Shown here piece after piece: positions 52,957-62,153 of a DNA stretch of 64,000 nt. How positions within the stretch are numbered: the first letter of the stretch is position 1; each line of letters begins with the position of its first letter. The stretch covers positions 744,001 to 808,000 of the forward strand of contig CP048485.1 in the NCBI GenBank assembly GCA_025560025.1, written 5' to 3'. The notes under the pieces are model-generated. The model was given only the letters and a program-made list of their open reading frames with translations, ran no database searches and had not been told where the DNA came from. A program made the translations under genes and the position numbers. Source of the DNA: Agrobacterium tumefaciens (GTDB lineage Bacteria; Pseudomonadota; Alphaproteobacteria; Rhizobiales; Rhizobiaceae).

Positions 52957-53613
52957 ATGCGTATTTTCGTAGCAACCCTTATGGCTTCGACCATGGCAGC
53001 TGCCGGCTTCTCGGCTGCTCACGCCGCTGACGCCGTAAACGAAGTGCCCCAGGCACCGGTGTCCTACGACCAGCCCGCACCGGTCAAGGATTGGTCCGGC
53101 GCTTACCTCGGTGGTACGGTCAACTATGACTGGGGCCGTTTCAGCTCCAGCAATGACGGCCGTGACGCCAAGGGCTTCGGTGGCGGCCTCTACGGTGGTT
53201 ACAACATGCAGAGCGGCCAGATCGTTTACGGTGCTGAAGCAGACGTGAACCTGGGCGACGAGAAGGGCTCCGCCGGTACGGTTGCCGGTAACGCCGTCGA
53301 AGGCAAGCAGGGCGTCAACGGCTCGCTGCGTGGCCGCGTTGGTTACGACATGAACCCGTTCCTGCTCTATGGTACGGCCGGTCTTGCTGTCTCCGACAAC
53401 AAGGTTCGTGACGCGACCTCCAAGGACAGCGCCACCGCCCTCGGTTACACCGTTGGTGCCGGTGTTGAAGCCATGGTTACGGACAACATCACCGCCCGTC
53501 TGGAATATCGCTACAGCGACTACCAGAAGAAGGACTACGGTCTCGACTCCGGCGCGTTCTCGCGTGGTTTCGACGATCACTCCGTCAAGGCCGGTATCGG
53601 CGTCAAGTTCTGA
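52957..53613 (+). CDS. Omp25/31-type outer-membrane beta-barrel protein
   Basis: A 218-residue outer-membrane protein. Signal peptide MRIFVATLMASTMAAAGFSA with cleavage near AHA-AD; the mature part has WSGAYLGGTVNYDWG, GGLYGGYNMQSGQIVYG and ends with a typical barrel C-terminus VKAGIGVKF (final Phe). This matches the eight-stranded Omp25/Omp31 family of Brucella and rhizobia, with the Rickettsia/rhizobial surface protein style. Codon use is highly biased, fitting strong expression, with AAAGGAG before the ATG. Confidence 0.9.
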   Translation: MRIFVATLMASTMAAAGFSAAHAADAVNEVPQAPVSYDQPAPVKDWSGAYLGGTVNYDWGRFSSSNDGRDAKGFGGGLYGGYNMQSGQIVYGAEADVNLGDEKGSAGTVAGNAVEGKQGVNGSLRGRVGYDMNPFLLYGTAGLAVSDNKVRDATSKDSATALGYTVGAGVEAMVTDNITARLEYRYSDYQKKDYGLDSGAFSRGFDDHSVKAGIGVKF

Positions 53614-53636
53614 TCCTTCTCGGATCGGTAAAGGAA

Positions 53637-53665
53637 AAGCCGGGGTTTACGCCCCGGCTTTTTTT
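53637..53665 (+). terminator. terminator after the outer-membrane protein gene
   Basis: AAGCCGGGG / CCCCGGCTT stem with a short loop and seven Ts. Confidence 0.9.
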
Positions 53666-53731
53666 GTTTCTGCGACATGTGCCCCGAATAAATGCCCGGC
53701 GATCAGGCCGGGCATCTGTCTTGCTTCTGCG

Positions 53732-54328
53732 TCAGGCGGCGGCTTTCATTTCGGCGTAGGCTTCGAAACGCTTGCCGAATGTCTCGGGCCACTGCGCCAG
53801 CGCATCTCGCCCTTCTGCCCATTCACCGGCGAAACGCAGATCGAGATAACCGATCATCGCCGCAAGCGCGAAATGGCCGCCATGCAGTTTCTTGCCGGTT
53901 TTCGGCAGGTTTGCATTCAGATGGTCGAGGCCCTTCACCACCTTTTTCCACTGCTTGTCGATCCATGGCTGATGAATCTTGTCTTCGGGGCGAAAACGGC
54001 GCTCGTAAACGATGGCTAGCAGGCAATCCATGATGCCGTCGCAAAGCGCCTCCAGAATTTCGACTTCCGTGCGCTTGCCATTCTTCTTCGGGTAGAGCTT
54101 GCCTCCCGAAAGGCGGTCCAGATAGTGCATGATCGCCACGCTGTCATAGACCGAGCCGCCATCATCCAGCAGCAGGACCGGAATCTTGCCGAGCGGGTTA
54201 TTGTCCATCAGCGTTGCCGGCTCGGCATTGGTGTCGACGCGCACGGAGGTGATGTCGATGCCGAGGTGGCGGGCGGCCATGCGCACCTTGGCGGAGTAGG
54301 GGGATGCGGGCGAATAGAGCAGTTCCAT
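53732..54328 (-). CDS. glutathione S-transferase family protein
   Basis: A 198-residue GST. The N-terminal thioredoxin fold has MELLYSPASPYSAKVRMAAR (Ser-Pro-Tyr-Ser active-site turn), cis-Pro in GKIPVLLLDDGGSVYDSVAI, and the helical C-terminal domain follows. Detoxifies electrophiles by glutathione conjugation or acts as a reductase. No partner gene nearby; the porin-like gene is convergent, and a terminator lies between. Confidence 0.9.
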   Translation of the reverse strand: MELLYSPASPYSAKVRMAARHLGIDITSVRVDTNAEPATLMDNNPLGKIPVLLLDDGGSVYDSVAIMHYLDRLSGGKLYPKKNGKRTEVEILEALCDGIMDCLLAIVYERRFRPEDKIHQPWIDKQWKKVVKGLDHLNANLPKTGKKLHGGHFALAAMIGYLDLRFAGEWAEGRDALAQWPETFGKRFEAYAEMKAAA

Positions 54329-54361
54329 GGTCGGTCCTATGGGTTGACGTCGGGTAACGAG

Positions 54362-54407
54362 AGTATGTCCAACAAACTACGTAGCGGTTTTATGTCTGGA
54401 AAATATG
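54362..54407 (-). repeat. degenerate small palindromic repeat (copy 3)
   Basis: On the minus strand the segment has ATTTTCC, AGAC, ATAAAACCGCTACG, GTTTG and GGACATACTCT: the AAAACCGCT loop and tail resemble copies at 15984 and 18883, but the stems no longer pair well. It lies between the GST start and the RNase T2 stop. Confidence 0.4.
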
Positions 54408-54440
54408 TAAAATAAAGAAATAGGGCGCATCCGGTCCGCC

Positions 54441-55199
54441 TTAGCGAATGGGAATGATTTCTGTCGCACTGGCGCGGCAGCCCTTGCGGTCCAGCTCCGG
54501 GCACTCGCGGAATGTCATATCCCTGTTGAGACAGATGCGGACTTCCTCGAGGCGCTTTCCATCGCAGCTGATCGAGACGCCGCGTTTCGACATGCCGGGA
54601 TTGGCATCGGTAAAGGCTGTTTCTATTGCGTCCGCAGAGAGGCTGGCCGCTCCGGCACCCGAGGCAATCCTCTCCGGCAGCCTGACCGTCTCGAAGGCGG
54701 CCCGGGTTGCCGAGAAATAATCCTTTTGCGAAAGGCCGGAGCACGAGCCGTGTTTGCGCCACTGGTGGCCGATCAGGCCCATGGAAGGCATGATGTCGAA
54801 CATGGTACGGCCGATCGCGTCAGGCACACGGTCCGGCTCGCTGCTTTTGCAGAATTCGGGATAGCCAGTCTCGTTTTGCGGCCAAAGCCCGTGCACGACG
54901 AAACCGTAACGCCGGTCGCTGCCGCATTGCTGGCGGTTACCGGAGCCTTCGGAACTGGCGCAGAATGCCGGCGACCAGGATAGGGAGAGAACGTAAAAAT
55001 CGAAGCCGGTTCCTCGGGCTGCAGATTTGCCGCCAGCGTCGTTCCGGGTATTATCCGGCTGGGAGCGCCCGGCCGGTTGCGACGGCGGATAGATGGTCCA
55101 GCCATTTGATGAATTGCTCGGGGCGGGTTTTTCCTGCGCAAACCAAAACGCTGCAAGCGACAGAAGACCCAAGGCGATGAAACCCGCATAACGCTTCAT
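54441..55199 (-). CDS. ribonuclease T2 family protein
   Basis: A 252-residue exported RNase from the ATG at 55199 (MKRYAGFIALGLLSLAAFW is a signal/anchor; GGGGGA upstream). Conserved active-site box I is HGLWPQ (103-108, His103). Box II reads HQWRKHG (145-151, His145 Gln146 ... Lys149 His150); the family usually has Glu where Gln146 stands, so activity may be altered. A second His is kept. Six cysteines (AFCASS, QQCGS, EFCKS, GSCSG, SCDG, ICLN) suggest disulfides. Periplasmic, related to E. coli RNase I. Confidence 0.88.
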   Translation of the reverse strand: MKRYAGFIALGLLSLAAFWFAQEKPAPSNSSNGWTIYPPSQPAGRSQPDNTRNDAGGKSAARGTGFDFYVLSLSWSPAFCASSEGSGNRQQCGSDRRYGFVVHGLWPQNETGYPEFCKSSEPDRVPDAIGRTMFDIMPSMGLIGHQWRKHGSCSGLSQKDYFSATRAAFETVRLPERIASGAGAASLSADAIETAFTDANPGMSKRGVSISCDGKRLEEVRICLNRDMTFRECPELDRKGCRASATEIIPIR

Positions 55200-55408
55200 T
55201 CCGCGCACGTTCCCCCGGAAAATGGACGACCTCATATCACCGTCGGCGACAAATCGGTCTTACATAAATTTGTGAACGGGGCAAACGGGCAATCTTCCAT
55301 GAAAAGGTTGAAAGCTTCGCCGCATAACGAATAAAGTCAGACGAATCTTCCGCGAAAGACGGAAGTTGGGCTGGGGTGAAGCTGGGGGAAATAGGCGGGC
55401 ATGGCCGC

Positions 55409-56356
55409 ATGACATTGAAGAAATACATCTGGCCCGTCGTTGGTCTGGCGACAATCGGTTTTTCAGCCTGGCTGCTCTATCATGAGCTGCGCGGCCTCTC
55501 GCTTGATGACCTGTGGGAAAGCCTGATGGCAATTCGCGCGCGGGACTGGGTGTGTTCCGGCCTCTCGACGCTGGTGGCCTATGCCGCTCTTGCCGGTTAC
55601 GACCGTATTGCGCTCCAGCATCTCGGCCGCAAGGTGAACTGGTTCTTCATCACGCTCACCTCTTTCACCACCTATGCGCTTTCCCACAATGTCGGTGCCT
55701 CAGTCTTTTCCGGTGCCGTGGTGCGATATCGCGCCTATACGTCCAAGGGGCTGAGCGTCGGGGAAGTTGGCGTGCTCGTCGCCCTTTGCTCTTTCACCTT
55801 CACCATCGGCACGATCATGCTTATCGGCATGGTGCTGGTCTATGAGCCTGACATTACCGAGCGCTTTACCGGTATCCTGCCCGTGGAGGCATCGACGACA
55901 ACCGGTATCCTGCTGCTTGTCGTTGTCGGTCTTTATGTGCTCGGCAGTCTCCTGAAGCTGAAACCGCTGAAAATCCGCTCGTTTTTCCTGCCCTATCCCG
56001 CGCCCAGACTGGTGGCGCAACAGCTGGTCATCGGTCCGATCGAGCTGATCGGCGCGGCAGGCATCATCTATTTCGCCCTGCCGGAGGCGGGAAATCCGGG
56101 TTTCATGATCATCCTCGGCATATTCCTGATTTCATTCTCGGCGGCGCTGATTTCGCACGCGCCGGGTGGGCTCGGCGTGCTGGAGCTGGTCTTCGTCACC
56201 GGCCTGCCGGATATGAACCCGGCGGACGTGATTGCGGCGCTGCTGGTATTCCGGCTGTTCTACCTCATCATTCCCTTCATCATGGCCCTGTTCGTGATCC
56301 TGTTCTTCGAGCGATCACAGCTTGCGCAGGCGCAGAAACGGGAAGGGCTGAGGTAG
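55409..56356 (+). CDS. YbhN/UPF0104 membrane protein (lysylphosphatidylglycerol-synthase transmembrane family)
   Basis: A 315-residue polytopic protein from the ATG at 55409 (MTLKKYIWPVVGLATIGFSA); a GTG at 55376 would add 11 residues. About eight membrane segments; landmarks are YALSHNVGASVFSGAVVRYRAYTSKG, and SFSAALISHAPGGLGVLELV, typical of the UPF0104/LPG-synthase transmembrane domain without the catalytic domain. Role not established for this family; suggested functions involve lipid flipping. Convergent with rlmJ. Confidence 0.85.
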   Translation: MTLKKYIWPVVGLATIGFSAWLLYHELRGLSLDDLWESLMAIRARDWVCSGLSTLVAYAALAGYDRIALQHLGRKVNWFFITLTSFTTYALSHNVGASVFSGAVVRYRAYTSKGLSVGEVGVLVALCSFTFTIGTIMLIGMVLVYEPDITERFTGILPVEASTTTGILLLVVVGLYVLGSLLKLKPLKIRSFFLPYPAPRLVAQQLVIGPIELIGAAGIIYFALPEAGNPGFMIILGIFLISFSAALISHAPGGLGVLELVFVTGLPDMNPADVIAALLVFRLFYLIIPFIMALFVILFFERSQLAQAQKREGLR

Positions 56357-56358
56357 TC

Positions 56359-57222
56359 TCAATCCTCCTCAGGTTTTTCTTCGCCGCGCAGCCAGAAGGC
56401 GCGGTGCGAAGCGTACCGGTCCTGCGCCATCACCGTTTTCAGGAATGGCAGCAGCGTGTGCAGCTCGTCCTTCAGCGTATAGGGCGGGTTGACGATGATG
56501 AGGCCGGAACCGCTTAAGCCATCCAGCCGGTCGCTTTTCACGGAAAGCTCGGCGCACAGCATCTTCGGAATCTCGAAGGATTGCAGCCGCTCGTGAAAAT
56601 CCTTGATCGGCGCACCCTTTTTTAGCGGATACCACAGGCAATAGGTGCCGGTGGAAAAACGCCGATAGGCCTTGTTCAGGCCATCCGCGAGCCGCTGATA
56701 TTCGTTCTCCAGCTCGAACGGCGGATCGACGAGGATAAGGCCGCGCTTCTCCTTCGGCGGCAGATGCGCGCCGAGCGACAGCCATCCATCCAGTTCGGTG
56801 ACGCGCACCTGATAATCGCCCTCGAACAGGCGGGACAGGGCGCGTGCATCGTCCGGATGCAGTTCCATGGCCGAAAGCCGGTCCTGCGGGCGAAACAGCA
56901 TGCGCGCGAGTTTCGGCGAACCCGGGTAGAACTGCACGCCGCCATCCGGATTGAGCTCCCTGACGGCGGAAAGATAGGGTTCCAGCAATTCGGCGATGGG
57001 AGCGGGCAGATCGGCCTCCATCAGCTTGCCGATACCGGTCTGCCATTCGCCCGTCTTTTGCGCCTCTTCCGAGGACAGGTCGTAAAGGCCGATGCCGGCA
57101 TGGGTATCCAGCACGCGAAACGCCTTGTCCTTGTTCTGCAGGTAGCGAACGAGGCGCGCGAGAATAGCGTGCTTGAGAACATCCGCGAAATTGCCGGCGT
57201 GGTAGATGTGGCGGTAGTTCAT
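56359..57222 (-). CDS. rlmJ: 23S rRNA (adenine2030-N6)-methyltransferase RlmJ
   Basis: A 287-residue SAM-dependent methyltransferase. MNYRHIYHAGNFADVLKHAI is the RlmJ/YhiR start; the catalytic motif is VDPPFE (DPPF instead of DPPY). It should methylate A2030 of 23S rRNA. Divergent from the molybdo-oxidoreductase, with about 95 bases between starts. Confidence 0.93.
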   Translation of the reverse strand: MNYRHIYHAGNFADVLKHAILARLVRYLQNKDKAFRVLDTHAGIGLYDLSSEEAQKTGEWQTGIGKLMEADLPAPIAELLEPYLSAVRELNPDGGVQFYPGSPKLARMLFRPQDRLSAMELHPDDARALSRLFEGDYQVRVTELDGWLSLGAHLPPKEKRGLILVDPPFELENEYQRLADGLNKAYRRFSTGTYCLWYPLKKGAPIKDFHERLQSFEIPKMLCAELSVKSDRLDGLSGSGLIIVNPPYTLKDELHTLLPFLKTVMAQDRYASHRAFWLRGEEKPEED

Positions 57223-57316
57223 GGATCTGTCTCGCTTGCCGATGGTGATGATGAATATTCTTGATGGACGTCACTTCGGCCTTTTTGCCGCATCGCTGAT
57301 GCAATATAGAAAAGAG

Positions 57317-59473
57317 ATGAACGTTGCGACCCCGATTTCCGCTAAAAACGCCACTCCGAAGGCCGAAACCCGCATCGGCCACACGGTCTGCCCGCACGAC
57401 TGTCCGAGCGCCTGCGCGCTGGAAGTCGATATCAATGCCGAAGGCCGCATCGGCCGTGTGCGCGGCGCCAATGCCAATACGTACACCGCCGGCGTCATCT
57501 GCGCCAAGGTGGCGCGTTACTCCGAACGTATCTATCATCCCGGCCGTCTGCTGACCCCGAAGCGCCGCAAGGGCGCAAAGGGGGCGGGCGACTGGCAGGA
57601 GGTTTCCTGGGAAGCGGCGCTGGACGAGATCGCCGATGCCTTCGTCAAGGCTGAAGCCCGGCACGGCGCGGAGGCCATCTGGCCCTATTTCTACGCCGGA
57701 ACCATGGGGCAGGTGCAGCGCGATTCCATCGAGCGCCTGCGCCATGCCAAGAAATATTCCGGCTTTTTCGGGTCGATCTGCACCAACATGGCCTGGACCG
57801 GTTATGTCATGGGCACGGGCGCGCTGCGCGGTCCCGATCCGCGCGAGATCGCCAAAGCCGATGTCGTCGTCATCTGGGGCACCAACGCGGTCGCCACCCA
57901 GGTCAATGTCATGACCCATGCGGTCAAGGCCCGCAAGGAACGCGGCGCGAAGATCGTCGTCGTCGATATCTACGACAATCCGACCATGAAACAGGCGGAT
58001 ATGCGCATCGTCGTGCGTCCGGGCACGGATGCCGCGCTCGCCTGCGCCATCATGCACATCGCCTTCCGCGACGGTTATGCCGACCGCGACTACATGGCGT
58101 GGTTTGCGGACGATCCGGCCGGGTTGGAGGCGCATCTGAAGACAAAGACGCCGCAATGGGCGTCTGAAATCACCGGTCTCTCCGTCGAGGAGATCGAGGA
58201 TTTCGCAAGGCTCGTCGGCACGACAAAAAAGACCTTCTTCCGTCTGGGTTACGGTTTTGCCCGCCAGCGTAACGGTGCCGTCGCCATGCATGCTGCGCTG
58301 TCTATCGCGACGGTTCTCGGCTCCTGGCAATATGAGGGCGGCGGCGCCTTTCATAACAATGGTGATATCTTCCGGCTCAACAAGGCGGAGCTGATGGGCA
58401 CGGCCTATGCCGACCCTGGCGTGCGCCAGCTCGACCAGTCGCAGATCGGCCGCGTGCTGACGGGTGATGCGCAAGCGCTGCGTCATGGCGGCCCGGTGAC
58501 GGCGCTGCTCATCCAGAATACCAATCCCGTCAATGTCGCACCCGAGCAGCGGCTGGTGAAGCAGGGTTTCCTGCGCGACGATCTTTTCGTTGCCGTGCAT
58601 GAGCAGTTCATGACGGAGACGGCTGAAGTTGCCGATATCGTGCTGCCCGCCACCATGTTCCTCGAACATGACGATATCTACCGCGCCGGCGGCCAGAACC
58701 ACATTCTGCTCGGCCCCAAACTGGTGGAGCCGCCCGAAACGGTGCGCACCAATCTCTTCGTTATCGAAGAACTGGCGAAACGTCTCGGCATCGACCATAT
58801 GCCGGGCTTCGGCCTTTCGGCCCGCGACCATGTCGACCGCATGTTGAAAGTCAGCGGCTGGGGCGATTTCGACACGCTGGCGGAAGAAAAATGGATCGAT
58901 GCGCAGCCCTCTTTCGAGGTGGCGCATTATCTCGAGGGTTTCGGTTATGGCGACGGAAAATTCCGCTTCAGCCCCGAATGGGCGACAGGGCCGTCTCCCA
59001 ACCGGCCGCCGAAAAATATCGGCGTGATGGGCCCCGTTTCGCAATTCCCAAAATTCCCGGATCAGGTGGACGTCATCGAAACGGCCGATCAGGATCATCC
59101 TTTCCGGCTGGCGACATCGCCAGCGCGCAACTTCCTGAACTCCACTTTCGCGGAAACGAAAACCTCCGTGCAGAAGGAAGGCCGTCCGGAACTGATGATC
59201 TGTCCCGAGGACGCCAGCCGCAACGATATTGCCGACGGTGACGTCGTGCGCATCGGCAATGGCCGCGGTGAAGTACGCCTCCATGCAAAAATCGTGGAGG
59301 GCGCCAGATCCGGCGTTCTGGTCGCTGAAGGGCTGTGGCCCAACAAGGCGCATCTGGACGGGGAGGGCATCAACGTGCTGACCGGCGCCGATGCCGTTGC
59401 CCCCTATGGCGGCGCGGCTTTCCACGACAACAAGGTGTGGCTGCGCCGGGAAGATCAGACCAGCGAGACTTGA
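57317..59473 (+). CDS. molybdopterin-dependent oxidoreductase with a 4Fe-4S cluster
   Basis: A large oxidoreductase of about 718 residues from the ATG at 57317. Cys25, Cys29, Cys33 and Cys62 form the N-terminal 4Fe-4S site (CPHDCPSAC...C); the family domains follow: IWGTNAVATQVNVMTHAVKA and ETAEVADIVLPATMFLEHDD, then the molydop-binding C-terminal domain. No signal peptide, so cytosolic. It belongs to the formate dehydrogenase/BisC-like group; substrate unknown. The frame extends 32 codons upstream. A moaDE pair is 8 kb away on the other strand. Confidence 0.9.
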   Translation: MNVATPISAKNATPKAETRIGHTVCPHDCPSACALEVDINAEGRIGRVRGANANTYTAGVICAKVARYSERIYHPGRLLTPKRRKGAKGAGDWQEVSWEAALDEIADAFVKAEARHGAEAIWPYFYAGTMGQVQRDSIERLRHAKKYSGFFGSICTNMAWTGYVMGTGALRGPDPREIAKADVVVIWGTNAVATQVNVMTHAVKARKERGAKIVVVDIYDNPTMKQADMRIVVRPGTDAALACAIMHIAFRDGYADRDYMAWFADDPAGLEAHLKTKTPQWASEITGLSVEEIEDFARLVGTTKKTFFRLGYGFARQRNGAVAMHAALSIATVLGSWQYEGGGAFHNNGDIFRLNKAELMGTAYADPGVRQLDQSQIGRVLTGDAQALRHGGPVTALLIQNTNPVNVAPEQRLVKQGFLRDDLFVAVHEQFMTETAEVADIVLPATMFLEHDDIYRAGGQNHILLGPKLVEPPETVRTNLFVIEELAKRLGIDHMPGFGLSARDHVDRMLKVSGWGDFDTLAEEKWIDAQPSFEVAHYLEGFGYGDGKFRFSPEWATGPSPNRPPKNIGVMGPVSQFPKFPDQVDVIETADQDHPFRLATSPARNFLNSTFAETKTSVQKEGRPELMICPEDASRNDIADGDVVRIGNGRGEVRLHAKIVEGARSGVLVAEGLWPNKAHLDGEGINVLTGADAVAPYGGAAFHDNKVWLRREDQTSET

Positions 59474-59531
59474 TATTGCGCCGCAACAGGGGCAGGTTCA
59501 GATAATTGCACGACAGGCAGGGACATATCCG

Positions 59532-60149
59532 GTGACACAGACGCAAGCGAAGAACATTCCGGCCGATACGGATGCGGGCAGAATTCGGCTGGTGGAAAAA
59601 GAAACCGTCTGGAAGGGCTTCGTGCATATGCAGAAGCTCGTTTTCGACCAGCGCATGCCGGATGGCAAAACGATCCGCATCGTGCGTGAAGTTCACGACC
59701 ACGGCAGTGCCGCCGCCATCCTGCTTTACGATCAAAAACGCGACAGTGTGGTGATGGTGCGCCAGTTCCGCCCCGCCGCCTTCGTGAATGGCGATCAGAG
59801 CTTCATGATTGAAGTGCCGGCGGGACTTCTCGACGACGACAACGCCGCCGACGCCATTCGCCGCGAGGCGATGGAAGAATCCGGCTATGCGGTCGAGAAA
59901 GTCGACTACCTCTTCGACATGTATGCAAGCCCCGGAACGCTGACGGAAAAGGTCAGCCTCTTCGTCGCCCGCATCGATCTCGACGTACAGGCCGGCGAGG
60001 GCGGTGGTCTGGAAACCGAAGGCGAGGATCTGGAAGTTCTGACCTACGGGCTGGACGAAGCCTTTGCGATGATCGCATCGGGTGAAATCACCGATTCCAA
60101 GACGATTATTTTGCTGCAATGGGCGATGTTGAATCGCACCCGGCTTTGA
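59532..60149 (+). CDS. NUDIX hydrolase, ADP-sugar/GDP-mannose pyrophosphatase type
   Basis: A 205-residue NUDIX protein from a GTG at 59532. Nudix box: GLLDDDNAADAIRREAMEES (REAMEESGY carries the metal-binding glutamates; Asn stands at the place of the first box Glu). VMVRQFRPAAFV and PGTLTEKVSLFVARID match NudF/NudK-type sugar-nucleotide pyrophosphatases. The role would be hydrolysis of ADP-ribose or GDP-mannose. 58 bases after the molybdo-oxidoreductase, perhaps same transcript. Confidence 0.9.
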   Translation: MTQTQAKNIPADTDAGRIRLVEKETVWKGFVHMQKLVFDQRMPDGKTIRIVREVHDHGSAAAILLYDQKRDSVVMVRQFRPAAFVNGDQSFMIEVPAGLLDDDNAADAIRREAMEESGYAVEKVDYLFDMYASPGTLTEKVSLFVARIDLDVQAGEGGGLETEGEDLEVLTYGLDEAFAMIASGEITDSKTIILLQWAMLNRTRL

Positions 60150-60196
60150 CTTCGGTTTGATATGCGTGAGGGTCGCAGCACTCGCGACGAAATCGG

Positions 60197-60379
60197 CTAC
60201 TTGCGACCCTTGTTTTTCCAGGCATTGATCCGATCCAGGGCCGCTTGTTTTCGTTGCGCCCGTTCTGCCCTTATTGCGGCGATGAGAACTCGCCGGGCTT
60301 GGAGATCATTTGCCTTTACAAGCTGCACCACAACCTCGTTTGTATTTCTCGACGATAGGCGAGGAGCAGGCTTGGTCAA
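60197..60379 (-). CDS. possible small basic protein (doubtful)
   Basis: A 60-residue frame with a TTG start and no clear ribosome-binding site: KANDLQARRVLIAAIRAERA and a Lys/Arg-rich end. It lies in the 260-base gap between the NUDIX and omptin genes. Charge pattern and possible helix support a real protein, but start and lack of relatives known to me do not. Confidence 0.25.
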   Translation of the reverse strand: MTKPAPRLSSRNTNEVVVQLVKANDLQARRVLIAAIRAERAQRKQAALDRINAWKNKGRK

Positions 60380-60411
60380 GTAAGCTTATGGGGGCGGGTG
60401 TCGCTGTCGGC

Positions 60412-61347
60412 TCAAAACCTTCCCTTGATGCCAGCCCCCACGAAAATCGACTGCAAGTCACCGCCGCCGGCATTTTTCTCCGATGACAGGTTTCCAGCGC
60501 CTGCGCCGCTATAGTGAGTGTCTCCGCGACCGAGGCTGGTGTAGTCATACGCGCCGTCGAGATAGATCGAGGCGTTCTCCGTCAGGTCATAGGCAACGCC
60601 CGCCTTTACCCCGAACATGCCGGCAACGTCGAATTTGTCGGTGAAGCGCATGTCGCGCATCCAGTGGTCGTCCGTGGCCTTGGCATAGACCATTGCGCCA
60701 CCCTCCACACCGGCATTGAGCGACCAGTTGCCGAACCTTTGGCCGCCCGTCAGGTTGCCGTAGAAAACCGGGATTTGCTGGCGGTATGTGATCCCTTTCT
60801 CACCGTCGTTGAATTTGATGCTCAAATCCCTTCGCGAGAAAAGACTGTAAACGGCGCTGCCGCCATAGGCCGACCATTGCACATCCGTATAGCGAAAACC
60901 GACACCGGCGCTGAGATATTGCTGCGGATCGTCCAGCAACATGCGATTGAGTTCGAGGCTTCCCGAAAAATAATGGTCGAGCCGCGTATCGTCATGCTGG
61001 GAACGGTGGCTCCAATTGTCCTTGGAGCTATCTCTGGAAAAAGGCCAAACCCAGTCATAGTCGGTCATATAGCCGTCGCCTTCGAACCCGACGCGGCCTT
61101 CAGCCTTCACACGCCAGCCGGGCGCAAGCTCAAGCCCGAGCGAGCCTCGCAGCGCCATGGCGTTTTTGGTTTCCCATTCGAGTTCGCTTAGCTTGCTACC
61201 GCCGATATGGACGGTTTCCGTCGCTTTGAGATTGAGAACACCGGCATCGAGCGAAGCAGTGATGCCACCCTGTTCAGCGGCAAGCGGCAGGCTTGTGCCC
61301 ATCAGCAAGAGGGCCGAAAGCGGCAGGGGAAATCTCAAAAACAGCAT
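60412..61347 (-). CDS. omptin-family outer-membrane protease
   Basis: A 311-residue omptin. Signal peptide about 1-24 (LPLAA-EQ). The ten-stranded barrel matches OmpT: the catalytic pair Asp96 and Asp98 in MTDYDWVWPF and the Asp226-Asp227-His228 segment (ATDDHWMRD), equal to OmpT Asp83/Asp85 and Asp210/His212; also RSQHDDTRLDHYFSGSLELN and the C-terminal GIKGRF. Omptins cut between basic residues, often antimicrobial peptides, and need LPS. AGGAG upstream of the ATG. Known mainly from enterobacteria; in a plant-associated alphaproteobacterium it may cut plant peptides. Confidence 0.9.
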   Translation of the reverse strand: MLFLRFPLPLSALLLMGTSLPLAAEQGGITASLDAGVLNLKATETVHIGGSKLSELEWETKNAMALRGSLGLELAPGWRVKAEGRVGFEGDGYMTDYDWVWPFSRDSSKDNWSHRSQHDDTRLDHYFSGSLELNRMLLDDPQQYLSAGVGFRYTDVQWSAYGGSAVYSLFSRRDLSIKFNDGEKGITYRQQIPVFYGNLTGGQRFGNWSLNAGVEGGAMVYAKATDDHWMRDMRFTDKFDVAGMFGVKAGVAYDLTENASIYLDGAYDYTSLGRGDTHYSGAGAGNLSSEKNAGGGDLQSIFVGAGIKGRF

Positions 61348-61478
61348 AATCGCTCCTGAATGACCGGAGGGCCTGAAATATGGGCCGTTGCGGGCATTAA
61401 AGGTGATTATGGTAAATGATTGGTTTATTTTGCCGAAAATACCATTTCAGGCATTTTTGTACTTTAGAAATACCTCTA

Positions 61479-62153
61479 TCAAGACGCAGAAATCAGATTG
61501 GTATATTCAGATTTACTTGCGCCATCCGTAATGACGGCTCTGCCGCCCTCCATCCGCACCTTGCCTTCCGCAAGCCGCTTCAGGGCCAGCGGATAAAGCT
61601 GGTGCTCGACGGTCAGGATCCGAGCCGCGAGTGTGTCTGCCGTATCGCCGGACATGACCGGCACCGCGCCCTGTGCAATCGTCGGGCCTTCATCCATGCC
61701 TTCGGTGACGAAATGCACGGTGCAGCCGGAAATCTTCATGCCACTGTCGATGGCGCGCTGGTGGGTGTGCAGGCCGGGGAAAAGCGGCAGCAGGGAAGGG
61801 TGGATATTGATGATACGACCTTCATAGGGAGCGATGAAGTCTCCCGAGATCAGCCGCATGTAACCGGCAAGACAGATGATGTCAGGTGCAATCTCGCCAA
61901 GCGCAGCCAGGATGGCGCCCTCATGCTCGGCCTTGCTGGCATAGGTCTTGCGCTCGAAGACCAGCGTGGGAATGCCCAGCTCCCGTGCCTTTTCCAATCC
62001 GCCCGCCGAGGCCTTGTCCGATATCACGCAGACGATTTCCGCCGGGAAATCCACCGCCTGACAGGCCTTGGCCAGCGACACCATGTTGGAGCCGCCGCCG
62101 GAGATGAAAACGACGACACGTGCGCGGCTGGACGGGAGCGCGGCACTCATCAT
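61479..62153 (-). CDS. purN: phosphoribosylglycinamide formyltransferase
   Basis: Formylates GAR in purine synthesis with 10-formyl-THF. A 224-residue enzyme: [29 protein letters not shown] with the catalytic His in IHPSLLP, and [18 protein letters not shown] with the catalytic Asp. Start overlaps the purM stop (ATGA), so coupled with purM. Confidence 0.97.
   Translation of the reverse strand: MMSAALPSSRARVVVFISGGGSNMVSLAKACQAVDFPAEIVCVISDKASAGGLEKARELGIPTLVFERKTYASKAEHEGAILAALGEIAPDIICLAGYMRLISGDFIAPYEGRIINIHPSLLPLFPGLHTHQRAIDSGMKISGCTVHFVTEGMDEGPTIAQGAVPVMSGDTADTLAARILTVEHQLYPLALKRLAEGKVRMEGGRAVITDGASKSEYTNLISAS

Noticed and set aside
56369..59425. A 1018-codon open frame on the minus strand
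   Set aside because: It is antisense to the molybdo-oxidoreductase and overlaps rlmJ in another frame. Length comes from high GC, and it has no domain.
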